The notes below the pieces were generated by a model. It saw nothing but the letters and a program-made list of their open reading frames with translations. It was not told the DNA's origin and did no database searches. Source: Alkalihalobacillus sp. YIM B00296 (GTDB lineage Bacteria; Bacillota; Bacilli; Bacillales; Fictibacillaceae). From it: a stretch of 64,000 nt of DNA. Numbering within the stretch: the first letter of the stretch is position 1; each line of letters opens with the position of its first letter. This document shows positions 34,426-43,870 of the stretch, in pieces. A program made the translations under genes and the position numbers. Where the stretch lies: contig NZ_JAIBLJ010000015.1 of assembly GCF_020179385.1 (NCBI RefSeq), positions 24,721-88,720 on the forward strand. The letters run 5' to 3'.

Positions 34426-36522
34426 TTATGATAGTTTTTCTTCTAAGAACCGATGCAGCTGATTGGCTACATACCGGTCAATTTTTTCAGCATTTTTCGA
34501 TTGAAGGATCTGGACACTTTCTGAACTCTCCACAATCAATGAACTAAGAAAACTCAATACCTCCAGTCCTTCCTTATGAATATTTGCCGGCGCAAGCATG
34601 AGTAAAATCGTATGAATCTCCATAGCGGTCTGGTCCATGCTCTGAATTGAAATAGGCTCCGCCAGAATTTGAACCGTAAAGATCGGTTGTTTGATCTGTC
34701 CATGCCTTGCATGAAATAAAGCAAGCTTCGTGCCAGTAATTCCAAGACCACCTAGTTGCTCACGTGTCAATAGTGCTTCCATAACGGAATGGCCGTCATC
34801 GATATACCCTTCCGTTTCAAAATGCTGACACGTTACTTCCAATATTTCTTCATAGGTCCCCATAGGATGATGCTTAACCTTCATGGCGTTCAACAATTGA
34901 TCGACTGCTTCTGCATATTTATGGATCGCTTCAACAGAACCCCGGATTTCCTTTGCTGTTTTATCGGAGAACGGTTTCCTTCCTTCATCAAAATTTTTTA
35001 TTTTAATTGATTCAGAGATCCGCATCTTCCTTAGTACATGCGCGATTTTATGGATATCTGAAGTGGGAAGCATCGGATTGACTTGGATGTACTGATTAAT
35101 ATCGGACAAAGCAATCGTTGAAACAATCAGGTCGTACCGAGTTGTATCCAACTTTTCCAGCTCGAATAACGATCGATGCTCGATTTCTTCAATTTCTTTG
35201 AATTGTCTAGTTAATTTTGCCGCTAATATTTTCGATGTTCCGATCCCGCTCGAACAAATGACCAATACTCTCAGTCCTCGATAGTCTTCCATACTCAAAA
35301 GAGCAGAAGCGAAATGCATGACAAGGAATGCTATTTCCGTCTTTGGAAAATGATATGGAAACACCTCATGGGCTGATTCCTCTACAATTTGAAAAAGGTC
35401 TTCGTAATCACGTTCAATCTGATCTGTTAACGGATTTTCGATCTCCTTATTTTCCTGAAGCCGGTATAGACTTGGTTTCAAATGACTGACCAGATCATTC
35501 AGAAGGTGATCAGACTGGTTAAAATCCACATTTATTCTCTCGGAAACAAGTTCGATCAGCTGCTTTGCTTTGAAGGCCATCATCAGATCCGTCTCTTCTG
35601 AAAAATTCTCACCATTACGCACTTTCGCTCCTAAAAGATGGGTGGTGATATACCCCATTTCTGCCTCAGGAATCGTGATCTTAAAAACATCCTCCAGCTG
35701 CTCGATCAAATTTCGCGCTACACCGAACTCTTTCGTCGACTTGAGTTTTTCCAGCTGTTCGAGAGGCATACGGATCGTCTCTCCTTGTTGGATCCGTTCC
35801 AATGCCAATGCCAGATGGATCACCAGCGCAATATACGCACTATCTACTAATTGGTTTTGTAAGGAATTGCGGATGGCATCGACACTCTGTTCAATGATCT
35901 TCAGCTTCTCTTTACTGATAAGTCCCAAAAGTTGTTCAGACAATGTGTTGGCCGTTGCCGGAATCGGTTTTGCTATCTTTTCACGCAAAAGGGACAAAAG
36001 GTTTATTTCATCTGTATGCTGCATGATCAGATACCCGATCGCTTCCCTGATATGTGTTTCATCCCCTTGAATTTCAACGCCATAGCCACGCCTGCGAATC
36101 AAAGATAACTGAAAACTCTCTAACGAACTTTCAATCTTATCCAAATCATTACTGATGGTAGCGACCGTTACTCCTAATTCATCAGCAAGAGTGAATAATT
36201 TTACAGGGTCATTCGCTTCCAATAACTTCAAAAGGATCAATGCCTGCCTTTCACTTGGCGTATAATCTGCCTGTATTTGTTGATGGATAATGGATAAAAG
36301 CGAATTGCGATTCCTTACAGAGGTGATTAATTTCAACCCACTTCCAGCTTTTTTGTCGAGTATGATTCCATGAGACTTCAGAATAGGTTCCAATCCTTTA
36401 AGGTCCCTGTGAATGGTTCTAGAGCTGACACCAATCTGATCGGCAATCTCTCTTATTGGAATTTCATCCTTGGTCCGTAACAAAACATCCAATATTTTTC
36501 GTTCCCTGGCTGTAATATACAA
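34426..36522 (-). CDS. mtlR: Mannitol operon transcriptional activator MtlR
   Basis: A 698-residue PTS-regulated activator. An N-terminal DeoR/Mga-type HTH (residues 1-60, EIADQIGVSSRTIHRDL) is followed by a second HTH near 105-135. PRD1 has His236 and His295, and PRD2 has His347 and His403. An EIIB-Gat-like domain carries Cys423 in CSSGIGTSK, and an EIIA-like domain has its histidine in LFHARHGQI near 600. The start is TTG at 36522, eight bases after GAGGAGGTG. The gene order mtlA-R-F-D is that of Geobacillus stearothermophilus, not of B. subtilis. Confidence 0.96.
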   Translation of the reverse strand: MYITARERKILDVLLRTKDEIPIREIADQIGVSSRTIHRDLKGLEPILKSHGIILDKKAGSGLKLITSVRNRNSLLSIIHQQIQADYTPSERQALILLKLLEANDPVKLFTLADELGVTVATISNDLDKIESSLESFQLSLIRRRGYGVEIQGDETHIREAIGYLIMQHTDEINLLSLLREKIAKPIPATANTLSEQLLGLISKEKLKIIEQSVDAIRNSLQNQLVDSAYIALVIHLALALERIQQGETIRMPLEQLEKLKSTKEFGVARNLIEQLEDVFKITIPEAEMGYITTHLLGAKVRNGENFSEETDLMMAFKAKQLIELVSERINVDFNQSDHLLNDLVSHLKPSLYRLQENKEIENPLTDQIERDYEDLFQIVEESAHEVFPYHFPKTEIAFLVMHFASALLSMEDYRGLRVLVICSSGIGTSKILAAKLTRQFKEIEEIEHRSLFELEKLDTTRYDLIVSTIALSDINQYIQVNPMLPTSDIHKIAHVLRKMRISESIKIKNFDEGRKPFSDKTAKEIRGSVEAIHKYAEAVDQLLNAMKVKHHPMGTYEEILEVTCQHFETEGYIDDGHSVMEALLTREQLGGLGITGTKLALFHARHGQIKQPIFTVQILAEPISIQSMDQTAMEIHTILLMLAPANIHKEGLEVLSFLSSLIVESSESVQILQSKNAEKIDRYVANQLHRFLEEKLS

Positions 36523-36698
36523 CAGTCAATCACCTCCTCTGTTTGACAAAATTTGAATTTCAAGACCCTGTTTAAGTCAAATTTTACGTTTTCCACCCTA
36601 TATATATCAATGAAAACTAAATGTAATACCGTCTGATCTATTGTTGACAAAATTTAATTGGGATATGCCCCACGGTTGATTTTACCCACATACAAAAC

Positions 36699-36745
36699 GA
36701 AAGAGCTGACCCATTAGTACACCATTGTTTTGGGACAGCTCAGCT
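36699..36745 (-). terminator. Terminator between mtlA and mtlR
   Basis: GAGCTGACCCA pairs with TGGGACAGCTC (one unpaired base), with a TTTCGTTTTG tail on the minus strand. The arms resemble the GGGCTGTCCC inverted-repeat family seen elsewhere. It likely lowers expression of mtlR-F-D relative to mtlA. Confidence 0.75.
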
Positions 36746-36758
36746 CCTAGTATTTTTT

Positions 36759-38234
36759 TCAATCTTTCTTCAATTCATTGACCAGTTCATCGTATTTAGG
36801 GCTGTTCAAGAAGTTATCGACAGAAATATGGTGTGCCTCAGGAACCTTTTGGATCGCCCGCTCGGTCAGATCCTTATGGGTAATGACAATGTCCACATCT
36901 GCAGGAAGATCATTGATCGCCATATTGGTGACATTGATCTCAATGCCGGCTTTCTTGAATTTATTTTTCAATAATGAAGCTCCCATTGCACTGGATCCCA
37001 TCCCCGCGTCACAAGCAAAGATGATCTTATCGACATTTTCCTCATTGACACTTGGCACTTCATTCGTATCTCGATTGACAGGCTCATCAGTCGTAGTTAC
37101 TTCTTCATCATCTTTCCGGGAAATCAATTGATCAGAAACCTGGCTTTTCTTTCCTTTCATTGCTTCCATCCGGGTAGTCGCTTCTGTAAGGCCTTCTTCA
37201 TCCTGCTTACTCGTTCTTAAAATGACTGAAGCAACAACAAAAGATACCAATGTAGCAACCAGTACACCTAAAACGACACCAGCAAAGTTCCCTTTCGGTG
37301 TCAAGGCCATTAGAGCGAAGATACTTCCCGGAGAAGGAGTGGATGTAAGACCGGCTCCGAAAGCTGCGAATGTTGCTGTTCCACTTACCCCTCCAGCCAT
37401 GACAGCAAGGACTAAAGCTGGTTTCGATAAGATGTAAGGGAAATAGATTTCATGAATTCCACCAAGGAAATGGATGACTGCGGCACCAGGAGCGGTTTGT
37501 TTGGAGATCCCTTTACCAAATACCATAAAAGCTATCAGGACACCTAGCCCTGGGCCTGGATTAGTTTCAAGTAAGAATAGGATCGATTTACCGACCTGCT
37601 GTGCCTGATCGACTGCAAGTGGACTCAAGATTCCATGGTTGATCGCGTTATTCAAGAACAGGATTTTAGCAGGTTCAATGAATAGATTGACCAATGGTAA
37701 TAGTCCGGCATTGATCATCGCTTCTACACCGGCTCCAAGGGCTTTCGTAATTCCACTTACCACTGGACCGATACCAAGATAGGCGATGATAGTCAAAACT
37801 GCACCTGTAATACCGGCAGAGAAATTGTTGACAAGCATTTCAAATCCAGAACGTATGCGGTTTTCAAACAATTTGTCGACCTGTTTTATTGCATAACCGC
37901 CAAGCGGCCCCATTATCATTGCACCAAGGAACATAGGTATATCAGCACCGACGATGACACCCATCGTCGCAGTTGCCCCGACGACACCTCCGCGCAGATC
38001 ATAAACAATACGTCCACCACTGAATCCTATCAATAATGGAAGTAAATACGTGATCATCGGCCCTACTAGTTCTGCCAAGCTTTCATTTGGCAACCAACCT
38101 GTTTCAATGAATAAAGCAGTTATGATCCCCCATGCAATGAAAGCTGCAATGTTAGGCATGATCATCCCGCTTAAGAAGCTGCCAAATCGTTGGACTTTAG
38201 CTCTTATGCCGGATTGATTATTATTTTCAACCAT
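36759..38234 (-). CDS. mtlA: Mannitol-specific PTS EIICB component MtlA
   Basis: A 491-residue permease. The EIIC membrane domain (residues 1-345) includes the mannitol family segment APGAAVIHFLGGIHEIYFPYIL with the substrate-binding GGIHEIYF motif. A charged linker (about 350-395, ending DTNEVPSVNEENV) precedes the EIIB domain, whose phosphorylated cysteine is in FACDAGMGSSAMGA near 405. No EIIA domain is fused; MtlF provides it. The start follows AAGGAGG. Transcription is from the promoter at 38300-38328, with a cre site just downstream. Confidence 0.97.
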   Translation of the reverse strand: MVENNNQSGIRAKVQRFGSFLSGMIMPNIAAFIAWGIITALFIETGWLPNESLAELVGPMITYLLPLLIGFSGGRIVYDLRGGVVGATATMGVIVGADIPMFLGAMIMGPLGGYAIKQVDKLFENRIRSGFEMLVNNFSAGITGAVLTIIAYLGIGPVVSGITKALGAGVEAMINAGLLPLVNLFIEPAKILFLNNAINHGILSPLAVDQAQQVGKSILFLLETNPGPGLGVLIAFMVFGKGISKQTAPGAAVIHFLGGIHEIYFPYILSKPALVLAVMAGGVSGTATFAAFGAGLTSTPSPGSIFALMALTPKGNFAGVVLGVLVATLVSFVVASVILRTSKQDEEGLTEATTRMEAMKGKKSQVSDQLISRKDDEEVTTTDEPVNRDTNEVPSVNEENVDKIIFACDAGMGSSAMGASLLKNKFKKAGIEINVTNMAINDLPADVDIVITHKDLTERAIQKVPEAHHISVDNFLNSPKYDELVNELKKD

Positions 38235-38276
38235 ATTTAATCCTCCTTTTTTTACAACCTTACGATTACCTTTATC

Positions 38277-38292
38277 ATAAAGCGTTTACAAA
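38277..38292. promoter_or_regulatory. cre site (CcpA operator) in the mtlA leader
   Basis: On the minus strand TTGTAAACGCTTTATG fits the catabolite-responsive element consensus (WTGNAARCGNWWWCA-type). It lies just downstream of the mtlA -10, a position where CcpA with HPr(Ser-P) represses. It connects this operon to hprK in the same window. Confidence 0.8.
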
Positions 38293-38299
38293 AGGATCA

Positions 38300-38328
38300 T
38301 CAATACAATGTAAACGTATCTTTGTCAA
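38300..38328 (-). promoter_or_regulatory. mtlA promoter
   Basis: On the minus strand TTGACA (38328-38323) and TATTGA (38305-38300) are separated by 17 bases. Upstream, TTGTCAACATCTCCTTTGACA contains two TTGWCA elements that could be the MtlR site; that part is inference. Confidence 0.75.
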
Positions 38329-38357
38329 AGGAGATGTTGACAATATTTAAGTAACGT

Positions 38358-38395
38358 AAAAATCACACCCCAGAAACTTCCTGAGGTGTGATTTG
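38358..38395 (-). terminator. Terminator after the FtsEX-linked M23 gene
   Basis: AATCACACC pairs perfectly with GGTGTGATT around a 15-base interior, followed by TTTTT on the minus strand. Confidence 0.88.
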
Positions 38396-38405
38396 AATTC
38401 ATATC

Positions 38406-39632
38406 TTAAAAGAATAGACGTGGGTCTATGGCATTCGACTTGCTTTGGTTCCATTGTCCTTTGTGGATTTCAAAGTGTAAGTGCTGACCAGTCGATCTTC
38501 CTGTGTTCCCCATAATCCCAATCTGCTGTCCTTTTTTGACAGAGGCTCCATTACCAACATTACGCGAACGTAGATGAGCATAAACACTTGTATAAGTTTG
38601 TCCATTGAGATAGTGGGCAACAAAGATTACATTTCCATAACTGCTTGAGTAATAGGACTTGATGACTGTACCGGATGCTGAAGCTACGACAGGAACCGTT
38701 CCACCCTGTGCGATGTCAATACCAGGATGCATGGATCCCCAACGTTGACCAAATCCGGAAGTAAATCTTCCCGCTGCCGGTTTCATAAACATCCCGCCTG
38801 TTACGACAGGAGTCGATGCTGTGTCTCCACTGCTGCTTGATTTTTTCTTAGCTGCTCGAGCTGCTTCCTCCTGACGACGCTTTTCAGCTTCAAATGCCGC
38901 TTGTTGCTTACTTAACAGATCGGCTTCATCTTCTAATTTCCCGACTTCTTCATGCATATGTTCTTCTTCCTCTTTCAGGTCGCTTAACAATGCATTCTTA
39001 CGTTTTACTTGAGTATTTAATTCATCTTTTAAACTTTGAAGTTCTTTCATTTGCTTTTGGAGATCAGCAAGCTCTTGTTCAATCTCCACTTTCATTTCTT
39101 CAAGAGCTTTTTTGTCTGCTTTATGTTCTTCGAGGATTTGTTTATCTTGCTTTGAAATTTCGTTCAAAGCAAAAACACGATCAAGGAAATCCCCAAAGTT
39201 TTGAGATCCGAGCAATACTTCTATGTATTGAACAGAACCACCGTTTTCATACATTGCTGTTACGCGATCTTTCAGCATTTCGTCACGCTCAGCAATACGC
39301 TTTTCCGTTTCTTGAATTTCAGCTTTCAGTTTTTCAATTTCTTCTTTCGTCTTTGCAATCTCTTTTTCTTTTGAATCAATATTGTTTTGTGTATCAGCGA
39401 CTTGTTGGTCTAGCTTTTTGATTTCAGCATCCAAAAGATTTTGGTTATTTTTAATTTTTTCTATCTCTTTCTTCGCTTCTTCTCGTTTAGACTCGTTTTT
39501 TTCACGCTTTTCTTTCACACTATCGATCTTATCTTTTAAAGACTCGGCATGAGCCTCATTTCCCCCTGCGAAATTGAATCCACCGATCAATAAACTGACT
39601 GAGGCAGCGACGGCTATGAACTTCCTTTTCAA
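38406..39632 (-). CDS. Murein hydrolase, coiled-coil plus M23 peptidase, partner of FtsEX
   Basis: A 408-residue secreted protein with signal peptide (residues 1-30, cleavage near AHAES), a PcsB/CwlO/EnvC-like coiled coil to about residue 250, a short serine-rich linker and an M23 domain (about 285-408) with zinc ligands in HPGIDIAQGG and HLHFEIHKG. It lies directly downstream of ftsEX, whose products activate such hydrolases across the membrane. The start is TTG at 39632 after GGGGGAT; an ATG at 39647 overlaps this Shine-Dalgarno. It is closely similar to the protein at 20500 but lacks its AAEKR repeat. Confidence 0.94.
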   Translation of the reverse strand: MKRKFIAVAASVSLLIGGFNFAGGNEAHAESLKDKIDSVKEKREKNESKREEAKKEIEKIKNNQNLLDAEIKKLDQQVADTQNNIDSKEKEIAKTKEEIEKLKAEIQETEKRIAERDEMLKDRVTAMYENGGSVQYIEVLLGSQNFGDFLDRVFALNEISKQDKQILEEHKADKKALEEMKVEIEQELADLQKQMKELQSLKDELNTQVKRKNALLSDLKEEEEHMHEEVGKLEDEADLLSKQQAAFEAEKRRQEEAARAAKKKSSSSGDTASTPVVTGGMFMKPAAGRFTSGFGQRWGSMHPGIDIAQGGTVPVVASASGTVIKSYYSSSYGNVIFVAHYLNGQTYTSVYAHLRSRNVGNGASVKKGQQIGIMGNTGRSTGQHLHFEIHKGQWNQSKSNAIDPRLFF

Positions 39633-39772
39633 TCTCTTATCCCCCATTCGAGTTTTTAAGTATGTAAGGAGTCGGAGTCCGCCGTAGCGGCAGCTCCACC
39701 CTATTTTTTAACTTACAGAAAGTATTGATATCCTCCCCAGTACAAAGGCGAGTAAGGCTTTGTCTGGTTGAT

Positions 39773-40669
39773 TTAAACTTTCAAGAACTTACGGACAGAA
39801 GTCAAGCTCCCCCATACCCCAATGAATGCACCTATCACGACAAGCAATCCAGCAAGCTGGAACATTAAAGGATAGACAGGGAGAAGCTGAATGAACACTG
39901 TTTTCAAATCCACGCTCACAGCTTCATATATGAACTGATAGGCTAGAATCAACAATCCGATCGGGACGAGTGATCCAAGAACCCCTAACAGGAATCCTTC
40001 TACAAAAAACGGCCATCGGATGAATCCATTCGTTGCCCCTACCAGTTTCATGATTTCAATCTCTTTTCCTCGTGAGACAATTGTGATTTTAATTGTATTG
40101 GCAATTAAGAACATGGCTGTGAACAGCAATCCGACAATCAGGATCAAGCCAACGTTACGGGATGTGTCAGTGACTTTGAAAAGTTTTTCGACCGTGCCTT
40201 TTCCGTACTCAACTTTGTTGACGTTGTCGATACCCTCAATCTTCTTGGCCACTACAGGTGTATCCTGAGGCTTTACAGTCTTGACAGCAAAAGCATCAGG
40301 CAGAGGATTTTCATTTTCAAGAGAAGCGAAGACTTCTCCTTCATCTCCTAAACTATCAATCAACTCTTTCAAGCCTTCATCTTTCGGAACGAATCGGACA
40401 TCACTGACTCGATCGATTCCCGTTAATTCTTTTTCAATCTGTTGCTGTCCATTTTCGTCTGTCGTTTTATCAAGGTATACCCTGATTTCGACATCATCTT
40501 CTATTTGTGAAGCAATAGCATTGATATTAAGTAACAATAGTAGAAACACACCTACAAGCAAAAGGGTGACGGTAACTGCACTGATGGATGCAAATGACAT
40601 CCAGCCGTTCCGTCCAAGGCTTTTAAACCCTTCTTTAACGTGGCGAGACAGGGTCCGGAGTTTCCTCAT
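39773..40669 (-). CDS. ftsX: Cell-division ABC transporter permease-like protein FtsX
   Basis: A 298-residue four-helix protein of the FtsX family. It has a short cytosolic N-terminus (SRHVKEGFKSLGRNGWMSF), the first helix near 25-48, and a large extracellular loop (about 50-165) that contacts the murein hydrolase. Three further helices follow, with the conserved LFTAMFLIANTIKITI and EIMKLVGATNGFIRWPF. The start at 40669 (MRKLRTLSRH) gives the usual length and lies within the end of ftsE (35-base overlap). The in-frame start at 40723 would add an unlikely extension. It works with FtsE to control peptidoglycan hydrolysis. Confidence 0.95.
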   Translation of the reverse strand: MRKLRTLSRHVKEGFKSLGRNGWMSFASISAVTVTLLLVGVFLLLLLNINAIASQIEDDVEIRVYLDKTTDENGQQQIEKELTGIDRVSDVRFVPKDEGLKELIDSLGDEGEVFASLENENPLPDAFAVKTVKPQDTPVVAKKIEGIDNVNKVEYGKGTVEKLFKVTDTSRNVGLILIVGLLFTAMFLIANTIKITIVSRGKEIEIMKLVGATNGFIRWPFFVEGFLLGVLGSLVPIGLLILAYQFIYEAVSVDLKTVFIQLLPVYPLMFQLAGLLVVIGAFIGVWGSLTSVRKFLKV

Positions 40670-41345
40670 ACCCGTAAACACCCCTTTTCTCATCACGTAC
40701 GATACGACCTCCGTCGATAGCAATCACCCGTCGTTTGATCGTGTTTACAATCTCTTTATTATGGGTTGCCATGACTACAGTGGTCCCTCTATTCGAAATC
40801 TCTTCTAATACCTCCATAATTCCCCATGCCGTTTCTGGATCCAAGTTTCCTGTCGGCTCGTCCGCAATCACAACATGCGGCTTATTGACGATGGATCTTG
40901 CAATCGACACACGCTGCTGTTCACCGCCAGAGAGCTCATCAGGCAAAAACCGCGCTTTGTTCTTGAGACCTACGAGTTCAAGTGTTTCCATCACTAGTTT
41001 ACGTATAACCTTAGGTGATTCCTCGATTACCTCGAGAGCAAACGCGACATTCTCATATACAGTCAATTTAGGCAAGAGTTTGAAATCCTGGAATACGATA
41101 CCGATCTGGCGTCTTAAGTATGGAATACGGCGTTCTTTCAGCTTCGTCAAACTTTTTCCATTGATTATGATATTACCTTTGGTCGGTTTTTCCTGCCGGT
41201 ACATACATTTAATGAATGTCGATTTACCGGCACCACTCGGACCAACGACATAAACAAATTCCCCTTTTTCTATATGGACATCTATCCCATTTAGTGCCAT
41301 GACACCATTTGGGTAGGTTTTCCAAACATCGATCATTTCGATCAA
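40635..41345 (-). CDS. ftsE: Cell-division ATP-binding protein FtsE
   Basis: A 236-residue ABC ATPase with Walker A GPSGAGKST (residues 36-44), Q-loop FQDFKLLPKLTVYENVAFALEV, signature LSGGEQQRVSIARS near 140 and Walker B VVIADEPTGNLDPE. The N-terminus aligns with B. subtilis FtsE (MIEM...YPNGV) only if the TTG at 41345 is used; AGGGTG lies about ten bases before it. An ATG three codons later lacks a spacer-appropriate Shine-Dalgarno. It is the first gene of ftsE-ftsX, followed by the M23 gene. Confidence 0.96.
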   Translation of the reverse strand: MIEMIDVWKTYPNGVMALNGIDVHIEKGEFVYVVGPSGAGKSTFIKCMYRQEKPTKGNIIINGKSLTKLKERRIPYLRRQIGIVFQDFKLLPKLTVYENVAFALEVIEESPKVIRKLVMETLELVGLKNKARFLPDELSGGEQQRVSIARSIVNKPHVVIADEPTGNLDPETAWGIMEVLEEISNRGTTVVMATHNKEIVNTIKRRVIAIDGGRIVRDEKRGVYGYEETPDPVSPR

Positions 41346-41840
41346 ATTACATCACACCCTGTTTTTTTCTCTTGTTGTCAATTCTAATCGAAGTAAATAT
41401 CTTGTGATTTTATTTCAAAGTATAATAATAGATTTAGTTAAGGTTGACTTTTAGCACAATTAATTATAACATTTCAATTCGCCAAAATAACCCAAAATAG
41501 TATTACATTTGTGTTTCAATTTGTTATAAAATGTGACGAAAACTAGGTATAATGCTACTTTTCGCCTTCGATAAGATTCGACAAGATTTTACTTTTGCAA
41601 GTACCTTTCTACAATAACCTATAATTTCCTGCTACGAAATAGTCTGTAAGTATAAAAATTCTAGTTTTGGGACCTAATTAGAAATGACTAGTTGTATTGT
41701 AAATATCGACAAAAATATCGATGGATACACGACAAAAACCTCATTACTTTATTTATCGGCAACTGCCTAGCGATATTCAATCGATTAGTAGTAATAATAT
41801 TTCGAAGCCGGTTTTATTCTGTGTCCTTAGTAGGATAAGA
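41346..41840. other. AT-rich spacer between ftsE and the permease gene
   Basis: About 500 bases without a credible open frame. It must include the ftsE promoter on the minus strand; candidate -10 hexamers (TATTAT, TATACT) occur around 41421-41432, but I could not assign a -35 with confidence. cccB, which precedes ftsE in B. subtilis, is absent. Confidence 0.4.
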
Positions 41841-41874
41841 AAAAATCCGGTCTTCAAAGAACGACCGGATTTTT
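41841..41874 (-). terminator. Terminator of the glycolate operon
   Basis: AAAAATCCGGTC pairs perfectly with GACCGGATTTTT around a ten-base loop, so it has T runs on both strands. It is the only strong terminator after the permease gene. Confidence 0.88.
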
Positions 41875-42015
41875 GAACAATATATGAACAACTTATTGAG
41901 GTATTTTTATGAAGAGACAGACCTTAAAATAGTGTATATCGTTCAATAGAAGTGTCAACCATCAAAATAACACTGGAAACGGATGACTCAGACACCTAGG
42001 TCAGCCCCTTGATCC

Positions 42016-43806
42016 TTATTTAACAGACTTGATCTGTTTCTGGTTGTTCACCTGTAGGAGGTCCATCTTGCTCTTATTGGTCACAATCGTATAGATGGCC
42101 AGGGCTGCTATGACTGTAATAATGGCTGTACCGAGATTCATGATCCCTTTTTCAGCCGTCCAGACGATCGAATACCCGAGTGCTCCTGCTGTAGTCGCAT
42201 AATAGAGGAACGGAATAAGTGTTTTTCGGATGACATCCCCTTCTTTTCCGACTAATCCGACGACTGCTGAAGCTGCAACGACATTATGCACACAGATCAT
42301 ATTCCCAGCTGCTCCCCCAACGGCTTGTAGCGCCACGATCCAGGAAGCATCTACACCAATTCTTGAACCTACATCATACTGGAACAAGGAGAACATCATA
42401 TTACTTACCGTATTACTTCCTGCGATGAATGCACCAAGTCCACCTATGAACGGGGCAAACAATGGCCAGATGTCCCCTGTTAGTGAGGCTACACCATTGG
42501 CCAGTTCAATCGGCATCCTTTCATAACCAGCAGCCCCTTCACCTGAATTGAGGAAGACCTGAACCATCGGAACTGTAAAGACAAGAGCGGTAGATGCTGG
42601 GATCATCGTCTTTCCCGAATGTGCCCACGCTCTTTGATAAGACGATAGATTCATCTGATGGAGGAAAAAAGTGATCAACGATACGACGATGAAAATCGTA
42701 CCCGGTAAATAGAGAGGCTGGAGACTCGCCGTAATCTCGGTTCCGAACATATTTTCAAACGAGACAGTCCAGGACTGGAGCCACTCCTGGAATGGAAGCG
42801 CTTTCATCCTTGTGATAACGAGAAACAAGCCGATGAGGATATAAGGCATCCAAGCACGGACCATCGACATCCTGCCGTTTCTATGCTCGATGTCATGAAT
42901 GACGATATTACCAGTCCAGGATGGATCCCATTTGGACTTTTCTTCAAAATCCCAATGCTCCTCCTTCGGTGGCATTAAAAATCCTTTTTTAGCTGCAAAA
43001 ACGACAATTGCAAGTCCGACGAGGCCGCCGATCAAAGAAGGGAATTCAGGTCCGAGCAAATTCGCAACGATCACATAAGGAATCGTCATTGCAAAAGCCG
43101 CAAACAAGGCAAACTTCCAAACCTTGAGGCCTTCTCTGAACGACTTGTTTTTTCCGAAGAATCGAGTCATGAGCGCAACGACGAACAATGGAACAAGTGT
43201 CCCGACAACCGCATGGACGATCGCGACCTTCCCACCGATCATCGTCACCAGGGCAAGGAAGTCACTCGTAATCCCAGGATCAGTCACTAACCCTGATTGG
43301 ACCCCGACAAGGATCGGGGTACCGACCGCACCGAAGGAAACAGGGGTACTTTGGATGACCATTCCTGCAACAACGGCAGCCATAGCAGGAAACCCAAGTC
43401 CTACAAGTAACGGGACGGCCACCGCTGCTGGTGTACCGAAACCCGCGGATCCTTCAATGAAAGACCCGAAGAGCCAGGCGATGATGATGACTTGGACCCG
43501 CCTGTCTGGAGAAATCCCGATGAATCCTTCCCGGATGGTTTTGATTCCCCCACTTTCCTGTAACGTATTCAATAGTAGAATGGCACCGAAAATAATATAA
43601 AGCAGTGTAGCAGCAACGACTAATCCATTGACAGAGGCAGCAGCAACCGTCACACCGGGAATCTTCCATACAAATAAAGCCAATGCAACCGCCACTATGT
43701 AGGAAATGGGCATCGCTTTACTTGCCGGCCATCTGAGCCCTACGAGGAAGATCCCGACAGCAGCTATCGGTAAAAGTGACAATAACGCCAAAGTACCAGT
43801 ACTCAT
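42016..43806 (-). CDS. lctP: Lactate/glycolate permease, LctP family
   Basis: A 596-residue polytopic transporter of the LctP/LldP/GlcA family with about 14 hydrophobic segments. Family segments include [28 protein letters not shown] near residue 115, [11 protein letters not shown] near 157 and [14 protein letters not shown] near 470. Members import L-lactate, D-lactate or glycolate with protons. It is the last gene after glcE-glcF-glcD-FAH, so glycolate (GlcA role) is the more likely substrate, though lactate cannot be excluded. The start follows AGGAGG. Confidence 0.93.
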   Translation of the reverse strand: MSTGTLALLSLLPIAAVGIFLVGLRWPASKAMPISYIVAVALALFVWKIPGVTVAAASVNGLVVAATLLYIIFGAILLLNTLQESGGIKTIREGFIGISPDRRVQVIIIAWLFGSFIEGSAGFGTPAAVAVPLLVGLGFPAMAAVVAGMVIQSTPVSFGAVGTPILVGVQSGLVTDPGITSDFLALVTMIGGKVAIVHAVVGTLVPLFVVALMTRFFGKNKSFREGLKVWKFALFAAFAMTIPYVIVANLLGPEFPSLIGGLVGLAIVVFAAKKGFLMPPKEEHWDFEEKSKWDPSWTGNIVIHDIEHRNGRMSMVRAWMPYILIGLFLVITRMKALPFQEWLQSWTVSFENMFGTEITASLQPLYLPGTIFIVVSLITFFLHQMNLSSYQRAWAHSGKTMIPASTALVFTVPMVQVFLNSGEGAAGYERMPIELANGVASLTGDIWPLFAPFIGGLGAFIAGSNTVSNMMFSLFQYDVGSRIGVDASWIVALQAVGGAAGNMICVHNVVAASAVVGLVGKEGDVIRKTLIPFLYYATTAGALGYSIVWTAEKGIMNLGTAIITVIAALAIYTIVTNKSKMDLLQVNNQKQIKSVK

Positions 43807-43870
43807 ATTTACCTCCTATAACCCTATTATTTTTCAATACCCTCCCCTGTTCACCGATAGAATCAGAACT

